A stretch of 60,445 nt of DNA from Anaerolineae bacterium (GTDB lineage Bacteria; Chloroflexota; Anaerolineae; Promineifilales; Promineifilaceae), in contig JAUIAP010000039.1 in assembly GCA_030425205.1 (NCBI GenBank), positions 1-60,445 on the forward strand. The letters run 5' to 3'. Both the position numbers and the translations under genes were made by a program. The notes beneath the pieces are model-generated. The model saw only the letters and a program-made list of their open reading frames with translations. It did not search any database and had not been told where the DNA came from. Within the stretch, counting starts at the first letter, position 1; each line of letters opens with the position of its first letter. Below are positions 51,212 to 59,000 of the stretch, in pieces.

Positions 51212-51983
51212 TCTGTTAGAGCAAATGCGGCAAATTGGATCGCGGAAGGGGCGCGAGAAATTCGGCCGATTTCGCATCGAGGGCATTCGTCTCGTCGAAC
51301 GTGCCCTGCGGGCTGGCGTCTCACTAGACAGCGTCATTGTCGGCGAGACATTTGCAGCGTGTGACGCTGGGCGCGAACATGCCCTGCTCGCTGAGATCAA
51401 ACAGGGTGACATGCCGTTCAATGTCGTCGATGATGCAGACATCCGCGACTTACTTGGCGGGCGCAAATTGGGGGACATCGTTGCCGCCGTTCCGTTTCTC
51501 AACACAGACTCCCTGCGCGAACTTTCAACCCCCGCGTCTGCCAATCTGTTCATGGGCATTGTCAATGTCGTTGAGCCGGGTAACGTGGGCGCAATCATCC
51601 GAACGGCTCACGGGCTTGGTGCGGCGGCGGTGCTGACATGCGGGGTCAGTGATCCCTATCATCCAAAGGCAGCGCGGACAGCCATGGGGAGTCTCTTTCG
51701 CATTCCCGTGCTGCAATTTGCCACCGCGCACGCAATGCTCAACGCACTACACGAAAACAATATCAAAACGGCAGCCACCGTCTCGCAAGGTGGCATTTTG
51801 TTACCTGATTTTCAAACGAAGGGTGAAAAGTTTGCGGTTTTGTTGGGGAATGAATTTATGGGATTATCGGCCGAAATCAGCAATCAAGCCACCCATCGTA
51901 TCACCATTCCCATGCTCGATACGATCGACAGCTTCTCCGTCTCGGCCGCCGCCGCCATCGTCCTATATGCGCTCAAGCACTAA
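51204..51983 (+). CDS. TrmH/SpoU-family RNA 2'-O-ribose methyltransferase
   Basis: 259 residues from GTG 51204; ATG 51225 is an alternative. An N-terminal substrate-binding domain (about 8-95, GREKFGRFRIEGIRLVERAL) precedes the SPOUT knot. The three SpoU motifs are NVGAIIRTAHGLG (about 128), LLGNEFMGLS (about 213) and IPMLDTIDSFSVSAAAAIVL (about 235). It methylates a ribose 2'-OH in rRNA or tRNA (RlmB-like), using S-adenosylmethionine. It is the last gene of the operon that starts with the thioesterase and is convergent with the TPR membrane protein 13 bases away. Confidence 0.94.
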   Translation: MRNLLEQMRQIGSRKGREKFGRFRIEGIRLVERALRAGVSLDSVIVGETFAACDAGREHALLAEIKQGDMPFNVVDDADIRDLLGGRKLGDIVAAVPFLNTDSLRELSTPASANLFMGIVNVVEPGNVGAIIRTAHGLGAAAVLTCGVSDPYHPKAARTAMGSLFRIPVLQFATAHAMLNALHENNIKTAATVSQGGILLPDFQTKGEKFAVLLGNEFMGLSAEISNQATHRITIPMLDTIDSFSVSAAAAIVLYALKH

Positions 51984-51996
51984 CGCGGTTGCCCAC

Positions 51997-52839
51997 TCAA
52001 CGCACGCGCAAAAACGCCGCGCTCGAAGCTGAAACGGCATAGATTGCCAGCACAATCCAGTTAAACGACAGTGCCAACGCCAGCAACGCCCCAATCCAAA
52101 TACAGGCACTCATTGCATGGGGGAGATACCGTCCACGATTCTTGCCCGCTGCTCGAAAGGCCAGTGTTGCCACAAACGTGCCAATCGTCGGTGAGGCAAA
52201 CAGGGTGATGATTAGAGAGAAAAAGCCAATGCTGCCCAGTAAATAGGCGACGACAAACGCTGCGATAATCGACAGCGGCAAGGCGACGGCAATCGCTGCG
52301 ATGTAGTTTGCATTGGTTGCCGTAAAATATTTCTCTTCGACTTCGCGGATACATTCACGGCAGCGATAGCCAACGGGGGTACGAATGGCACTCTGCGCGT
52401 CGATGGGTTTACCACAACGATTACAGCGCAGCCCATCAACCTCATCACCTTCAAATTGATGACCATCGGCCGATTTCACCACTGCAACGACATCCTCTTC
52501 CGGATCGACTTCTGGCTCTGGCTCCTCATCGGGTTCAGGCGGATTGATCAGCTCGGCAATCGACTCCCCTTCCAACGCTGCCAACACAATCTCATTCTTT
52601 GAATCGATCGTCAGCGCATGGCGCAAATGATCTTCGCGCGACTCCTCATCTGACGCGAGACGTGCCAACCCCAAATAACCGCCGACTGACTCAGGAAATT
52701 CTTCAACCAGTGCTTCAAACAATGATTGTGCCGCCGCCAGCTTACCCTGATCGGCAACCCGATTGGCTTGGCGCAATAAGAGTCGTTCACGTGGAGAAGA
52801 TGTTTTGATTTCGATACTCACAGTAGCCGCGATTCGCAA
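51997..52839 (-). CDS. Membrane protein with TPR, zinc ribbon and helices
   Basis: 280 residues. The N-terminal part (about 15-95) holds TPR-like helices (ANRVADQGKLAAAQSLFEAL, SVGGYLGLARLASDEESRED). An acidic linker follows (EPDEEPEPEVDPEEDV). A zinc ribbon has CNRCGKPI and CRECI (about 140-165). Four hydrophobic helices end the protein (about 175-275). This combination looks like a cytoplasmic sensor or scaffold fixed to the membrane; I do not recognise a named family. It lies downstream of nadK on the same strand, 94 bases away. Confidence 0.75.
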   Translation of the reverse strand: MRIAATVSIEIKTSSPRERLLLRQANRVADQGKLAAAQSLFEALVEEFPESVGGYLGLARLASDEESREDHLRHALTIDSKNEIVLAALEGESIAELINPPEPDEEPEPEVDPEEDVVAVVKSADGHQFEGDEVDGLRCNRCGKPIDAQSAIRTPVGYRCRECIREVEEKYFTATNANYIAAIAVALPLSIIAAFVVAYLLGSIGFFSLIITLFASPTIGTFVATLAFRAAGKNRGRYLPHAMSACIWIGALLALALSFNWIVLAIYAVSASSAAFLRVR

Positions 52840-52932
52840 TCGTGCTGATTACGAACAATAAAGTTGATAGGGCAGTATGCCAGAAAGCTGTAAAAAATCA
52901 GTAAACTAACTGTCTGAGATTGTTTAGTATGG

Positions 52933-53766
52933 CTAGCTTCCCCCACGCAAACCGCTGCCACGCGCCATTAAACGCCGATAAAAGTAACTTGGATCGTCAA
53001 CACGAACGAAAACCGCTTCAAATGGAGCCTTCGTGATGTTCACGATGTCGCCCGATTCCAATGCAAGCGCATCTTGCCCATCGGCCGTGATGCTCGCCTC
53101 ATGGTCGAAATCCACTTCAATGGTCGTCTCTGCTTTCTCGTATAGCACAATGGCGCGGTCAAGGCTGAGGTGGGGGGCAACGGGCACAATCGCGTAGTTG
53201 GGTAGTTCAGGCGGCATAATCGGCCCACCAGCTGCCAACGAATAGGCGGTCGAGCCAGTCGGAGTTGCGGCAATGAGCGCGTCGGCAATATAGCTTGTGA
53301 CGTGATTGCCATCGACATACAGTTGGAAACGGACAACTCTTGCCTGACCGCCGCGCCCGACAACGACCTCATTTAGAGCCGTCAATTCTTCGACAATCTC
53401 GCCGCCACGGTAAACTTGCGCATGTAGCATGAGACGGCGTTCGCGACGGAAATCGCCCGCTAAAACTTTGGCAAGCCGCTCACGCCAGTTGTCGGGCGAA
53501 GATTCGCTCAGAAATCCCAACTTGCCCAAATTTATGCTAAAGACAGGGATGTGTCGTGCCGCCGCCACACGGGCTGCGCGCAAGATCGAACCATCGCCGC
53601 CCAGCGCAATCAAGAGCGAGGTTCCCGCAAGATGATCACGGACAGCCGTTTCATCCCAAATCGAACCGAGCCACGTGTTTTCGCCGTGAGCTTCGATCCA
53701 CTCTTTGACCTCTTGGGCGAGCGGCTGTGAGCGGGGGATCATGGGGTGGTGCAGGATTGCAATCAT
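52933..53766 (-). CDS. nadK: NAD kinase
   Basis: 277 residues. It phosphorylates NAD to NADP in the cytoplasm. The diagnostic GGDG motif is LLIALGGDGSILRAAR (about 55), followed by INLGKLGFLSE, LNEVVVGRGG and IAATPTGSTAYSLAAGGPI (about 175), the usual NAD- and ATP-binding segments. It lies 64 bases after hisS on the same strand. Confidence 0.96.
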   Translation of the reverse strand: MIAILHHPMIPRSQPLAQEVKEWIEAHGENTWLGSIWDETAVRDHLAGTSLLIALGGDGSILRAARVAAARHIPVFSINLGKLGFLSESSPDNWRERLAKVLAGDFRRERRLMLHAQVYRGGEIVEELTALNEVVVGRGGQARVVRFQLYVDGNHVTSYIADALIAATPTGSTAYSLAAGGPIMPPELPNYAIVPVAPHLSLDRAIVLYEKAETTIEVDFDHEASITADGQDALALESGDIVNITKAPFEAVFVRVDDPSYFYRRLMARGSGLRGGS

Positions 53767-53829
53767 GTTGAGTGAAAAGAATCGGCAGTTAGCACTATTG
53801 TTAAACGGCTTGCTGCTGACTGTATTCTG

Positions 53830-55104
53830 CTAGCCGAGTGCATCCATCAACCACTGTGCGAGCTCATCATGGGATACAGCAACCTGATCACCACCCGCCA
53901 TCGGCCGAATTTGCACGACCCCACGCTCCATCTCATCCTGCCCCATGATCAGTGTAAATGTGACATCACGCTTGTTCGCTTCGCGCATTTGACTCTTCAT
54001 GCTGCGCTTTACGCGGGCGAAGGCTACATAAACGCCAATGCCAGCAGCGCGCAATTTGTAGGCGAGCTTGTTGGCGGCCTGTTTTGTCTCGCCGCCAAAG
54101 TGCGTGAACATCACTTTGGGGACGGCCAGCGCAGGTGGTTCAATACCACGCTCTTTGAGTGCCAAAATGATGCGCTCAATTCCGCTGCCAAAGCCAACGC
54201 ACGGAACGCTATGCCCGCCGATTTCAGGCGCGAGATTGTAGCGGCCACCACCGCAGACGGCCGCCTGCGCGCCGATACCTTCTGCCCACACTTCAAAGAC
54301 GGTCTTTTCGTAGTAATCCATTCCGCGCACGAGTCGAAAATTAATCTGATAGGGTTGATTAAGCGCGTCAAGCTGATCACGCACAGCTTGAAAATGCGTT
54401 TCGCAATCCTCGCACAAGTAGTCGATCAGATGGGGTGCCTGCGCGAGCAACGCTTCCATACCGCTCTCTTTACTGTCCAGCACGCGCAACGGATTTTTCG
54501 TCATGCGATCTTGATCGACTGGCGCAAGATTCTCCGCATGTTCAGCAAGAAAGGTACGCAGTGCGTCGATATAGATGGGGCGACACTCGCGACAGCCCGT
54601 GCTGTTAACTTGGAACCCCAACCCTTGATAGCCAAGTTTTTGATACAGCGTCATGGCCGTCATCATTACCTCAACATCGGCCGCTGGATCCATCTCGCCC
54701 ATAATCTCCACATCAAATTGGCTGTGTTGACGATAGCGTCCCGCCTGTGGGCGTTCACGGCGGAAAATTGGCCCCACAAGATAAACCTTGACGGGTTGTG
54801 TCTCATTGGCAAGTCCGTTTTGAAGATAGGCACGTACCACGCCAGCGGTAAATTCGGGGCGCAGTGTAATCAGTTCACCATCGCCTTCATCGAGCGTGTA
54901 CATCTCTTTTTGTACGAAGAAATCGGCCGAACTGCCAATGCCCCGCTCAAACAGACTATGATTTTCTATCACGGGAACCTGAATTCGCTGGAACCCAAAT
55001 AGCCCTGCGACCTCCTTTGCCGTTCCCAAAACATATTCCCAATAACGCCAATCATCTGGCAGGACATCCTGCATTCCCGTCAATCGCTGAATTTGTTCAC
55101 TCAT
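53830..55104 (-). CDS. hisS: Histidyl-tRNA synthetase
   Basis: 424 residues, the standard class II HisRS length. It attaches histidine to tRNA-His. Motif 1 lies around GFQRIQVPVIENHSLFERG, motif 2 is RPEFTAGVVRAYLQN to VGPIFRRERPQAGRYRQHSQF, and motif 3 is VPCVGFGSGIERIILAL. The histidine-specific segments LVRGMDYYEKTVFEV and GGGRYNLA are both present. A C-terminal anticodon-binding domain follows (about 330-424). It is between the cupredoxin gene and nadK on the minus strand. Confidence 0.97.
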   Translation of the reverse strand: MSEQIQRLTGMQDVLPDDWRYWEYVLGTAKEVAGLFGFQRIQVPVIENHSLFERGIGSSADFFVQKEMYTLDEGDGELITLRPEFTAGVVRAYLQNGLANETQPVKVYLVGPIFRRERPQAGRYRQHSQFDVEIMGEMDPAADVEVMMTAMTLYQKLGYQGLGFQVNSTGCRECRPIYIDALRTFLAEHAENLAPVDQDRMTKNPLRVLDSKESGMEALLAQAPHLIDYLCEDCETHFQAVRDQLDALNQPYQINFRLVRGMDYYEKTVFEVWAEGIGAQAAVCGGGRYNLAPEIGGHSVPCVGFGSGIERIILALKERGIEPPALAVPKVMFTHFGGETKQAANKLAYKLRAAGIGVYVAFARVKRSMKSQMREANKRDVTFTLIMGQDEMERGVVQIRPMAGGDQVAVSHDELAQWLMDALG

Positions 55105-55145
55105 AAAATAACCTCTGCGGGCGATTATAGCCTAAAACGATAACG

Positions 55146-55220
55146 CAAATAAAAAAGCCCACCGCAATGGGTGAGCTTCCTGTAAGTTGCCAACTGATGC
55201 CAACGGCGCGTTGGCAACTT
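55146..55220 (-). terminator. Two hairpins after the cupredoxin gene, the second an intrinsic terminator
   Basis: AAGTTGCCAAC/GTTGGCAACTT (55184-55220, 11 bp) lies just past the stop. Then AAGCCCACC/GGTGAGCTT (55155-55178) is followed on the minus strand by TTTTTTATTT. This should end the cupredoxin transcript before hisS, so hisS needs its own promoter in the following 40 bases or read-through. Confidence 0.8.
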
Positions 55221-55223
55221 TAA

Positions 55224-55685
55224 CTAATCTTCTACTTCCAATACGCCCTGCATGCTTGGATAGTGGCCTGCAACGGTGCAGACGACTGTATAGCTGCCCG
55301 GTTCGGTCGGTGCTGTAAAGGTTGAGCTCGTTGAGTCTCCCCCATCGACAAGACCCGCATCATACATCAGCAAGTCGGTGCTAGGGTTCTGTGCAAAGTC
55401 GTCGGGGAGCGTTTCACCCTGCTTGACGATTGCCCAGTTGTGTTCCAATGCGCCTTGATTGTCGAGCGAGACGCGTACCCGTGCGCCAGCAGGGACAGAC
55501 CATACGGGCGGATTCTCAGCATTGTCGTTGCTGGAACCATAGTAAATATCATGTTGAACAACTGAAATCGACGCGCTTTGTGCCGCGTCTGCATCGTTAC
55601 CACCGCTGTCTGCTTCACCGCCGCCACAGGCGACAAACAGAATTAGAACGAGCGGAATCAACAAGAGTTTGATTTGTTTCGTCAT
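55224..55685 (-). CDS. Blue-copper (cupredoxin) lipoprotein
   Basis: 153 residues. The lipobox VLILFVACGG is followed by a short acidic linker. The cupredoxin domain (about 40-153) has all four type-1 copper ligands: His in GALEHNWAIV (about 98), then Cys, His and Met in VVCTVAGHYPSMQG (Cys-X4-His-X4-Met). It is an electron carrier fixed outside the membrane, likely between a respiratory complex and a terminal oxidase. Related Chloroflexi proteins are auracyanins. It stands alone and is divergent from the large nuclease gene. Confidence 0.92.
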   Translation of the reverse strand: MTKQIKLLLIPLVLILFVACGGGEADSGGNDADAAQSASISVVQHDIYYGSSNDNAENPPVWSVPAGARVRVSLDNQGALEHNWAIVKQGETLPDDFAQNPSTDLLMYDAGLVDGGDSTSSTFTAPTEPGSYTVVCTVAGHYPSMQGVLEVED

Positions 55686-55869
55686 TTTTCAATTCTCCAT
55701 GTAAACTAGTCGTCTATTAACAATTCCTAGTCTGTTTTTTGTATTCCAAACCAATGGAATCGTAGCGAATCATGACATGACAAATGATATGGACGAAGTT
55801 GATTTAGCGCGTTTATGACGCAATCTATATAGGGTTCATATCATTGATTGCAGACGATTCCAACCTTTT

Positions 55870-55926
55870 GTTCACAAGAGGTTAACAAGAGTTTGGTTGC
55901 GCTAATCCTAAAACTACTTTTATAAT
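55870..55926 (+). promoter_or_regulatory. Pho-box-like direct repeats and promoter of the nuclease gene
   Basis: Direct repeats GTTCACAAGAG (55870-55880) and GTTAACAAGAG (55881-55891) are followed by a weak third unit TTTGGTTGCGC (55892-55902). The 11-base period and the GTTCAC/TTAACA cores match the PhoP/PhoB box of Bacillus, Streptomyces and cyanobacteria. TTGCGC (55897-55902) and TATAAT (55921-55926) have an 18-base spacer. The remainder of this 402-base gap holds no other feature I can support. Confidence 0.6.
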
Positions 55927-56087
55927 CGGCTGTCGCAAATTGACCTTACTGGCGATTGAATGCCGCCAGCAACCTCACTTTCCGCTGGTCGGCTTGCTAC
56001 AAGATCTTTTTTGAATCAGAAGAATTCCAATGGTTAATTGAAATGGGTTTTCCGTCTCAGTTGGCCGCTCTTAGCAGAGGAGATAGT

Positions 56088-59000
56088 ATGCGAAATAGAG
56101 ACATTCCCACGATGGCAAAAGCGAAGATGATGCTAGTGCTTGCACTGTTTATCATGGTCGCCTTTGCTATCCCTCAACGAGATTCCCTCGCAGCAACCAA
56201 CGTTTTCCAAGAACTACTATTAACTGAAATTGTTGTCACACCGACAGGGGGTGAGTTTGTAGAAATCTACAACCCCAACGGCAGTGAGGTTGACCTCAGC
56301 AACGTCTACCTGACCGATGCGACGTTCGCTGGCGGATCGACCTACTACTACAATATCGTCACTGGCACCAACGCTGGCGGCGGTGGTTTTGGTGATTTCC
56401 ATGCTCGTTTCCCTGATGGGGCGACGATTGGCGCAGGTGAATACCAAACAGTCGCCATGACGGGGTCTGATGCGTTCTTCACTGAATATGGATTCAATCC
56501 AAATTATGAGTTGTTCGAAGATGGTGCAGCGGATGCGGTCCCCGACATGCGAGAAGCGACCGGCGGCTCCATCAATAATCAAGGCGGCCTGACAAATGGG
56601 GGTGAAATTGTCGTCCTCTACTATTGGGATGGCACGACCGACCTCGTCGCCGATCTCGATTATGTCGTCTGGGGTGATAAGGTTGAGGCTGTCGATAAAA
56701 CGGGCATCGCCATCGACGGGCCAGATGCTGACAGCGACACGACGACTTACGCGGCCGACACCGCGATTGGATCGCAAGCAGCGGTTGCACTTGGCTCACA
56801 CGCATCGGGTCAATCATGGCAGCGGCTTGACTTTACGGAAGGTGCCGAGATTAAGTCGGGCGGTAACGGCGGCACGGGTCACGACGAGACATCAGAGGAC
56901 ACAAACAATACATGGTGTACCGATGATGTCACACCAAACGCAATGACGGAATGTGAGCCAATCGAGCCACCACCTCCGCCACCACCTGCTGAGGGGATTC
57001 GTATCGCCACATATAACGCCTCTCTCAACCGCTTTAACGCCGGCGATCTCATCAACGACCTCTCGACACCAGGTAACGCCCAAGCACAGGCAGTCGCTGA
57101 AATTATTCAACTCAACGCGCCGGACGTCCTGCTGATCAATGAGTTTGACTACGACCCCGACTACACGGCGGCAAATCTATTTCGGTCAAACTATCTTGAG
57201 GTGTCGCAAAATGGCGCGATGACTGTTACCTACCCATATGTTTATACAGCACCTTCAAATACGGGTATTCCATCGGGATTTGACCTGAACAACGATGGTA
57301 ATATCGGTGGTGGAGATGATGCGTTTGGGTTTGGCTTCTTCGAAGGACAGTACGGAATGGTACTGTACTCCAAGTATCCAATTGACGTGGACGGCATTCG
57401 TACCTTCCAAGAGTTTTTGTGGAAGGATATGCCAAACGCAATGTTACCAGCCGATCCAAATGACGCGGATGGGAATGGCGATTTGGACAATTGGTACACG
57501 GCCGAGGAGCTAGAGGTTGTCCGCCTTTCTTCAAAGAGCCATTGGGACGTACCAATCAACGTCGCTGGCACGACTATCCACATCCTTGCCAGCCACCCCA
57601 CCCCACCCGTGTTTGACGGGCCAGAAGACCGCAACGGAACGCGCAATTTTGATGAAATTCGCTTCTGGGTGGATTATGTTTCTGGCGAGTCGTACATGTA
57701 TGACGATGATGGCGTGTCAGGGGGTCTGCCAGAAGATGCGCGCTTCATTTTGCTTGGTGACCAAAATGCCGATCCGTTTGATGGAGACAGCATTTCTGGC
57801 GCAGCCAATCAGCTAACCGATAGTGCCGCATTTAACAATACGGTTATCCCCGACAGCTTGGGTGGACCAGAGGCAGCGACCAATGATGGTGGGGAAAATT
57901 TGACCCACACGGGCGATCCTGCCTACGACACTGCCGACTTTAGTGAGCCACCCGGCAACTTGCGTGTCGATTATGTTTTGCCATCGGCCGATCTTGGCAT
58001 CGCTGATTCTGGCGTTTTCTGGCCTGTTTCTGCCAACCCTAACGCCACACTGATCGGCGCCAGCGACCACCGCATGGTCTACGTCGATCTCGCCCAGCCA
58101 CCCATCACGCGCATCCATGAGATTCAAGGGGCCGGCGCAAGCAGCCCGCTTGAAAACACCGTGGCGACCATCGAGGGTATCGTCGTCGGTGACTTCCAAG
58201 ACACTGTCGGCACGCAAGGTGATTTGAACGGTTTTTACGTTCAAGAAGAAGACGTAGACGCAGATGAAGATGCAGCGACATCAGAAGGCATTTTTGTCTT
58301 TGATGGGTCTAACCCAGCGGTCGATGTCGCAATTGGAGATCGCGTTATTATTAGCGGAACTGTGTCAGAATATTTTGGTGAGACGCAGATTTCGGCCGAT
58401 ATTGTCACCGTCGTCTCTAGCAACCACGCCTTGCCAACCGCTGCTGAAATCGTGATGCCACTCGCCGCAGCCATCACTAATGCAGACGATGAACTGAAGG
58501 GCGACCTCGAACCCTATGAAGGGATGCGCGTCACATTGCCGATGACGCTGACCGTCGTCGAAATGTTCAATCTTGACCGCTTTGGCGAAATCGGCCTCTC
58601 TTCTGACGACAGACTTTATCAATATACACAACAAAATGCGCCTGATGCGACGGGCAACAGCAACTATCAGGAATTCATCGCGACCAACTTCCTGATGTTG
58701 GATGACGGCTTGATCAATCAGAATCCTGATCCGATTCGCTATCCAGATGGGGAACTAGATTCGGCCGATTCTCTGCGCATGGGTGACACCATTTCTGGTC
58801 TAACCGGTGTGGTTCGCTACTCACGCGCCAGCGGTGGTTCGGGTGATGAAACCTTCCGCATCATGCCGACGGAAGACCCTGTCTTCGTCCAGCAAAACGT
58901 GCGCCCCGCAAGCCCACCCGACGTTGGCGGCAGTCTAAAAGTGGCGAGTTTCAACGTCCTTAACTTCTTCACCACGATTAACGTTGGCAATCCTATCTGT

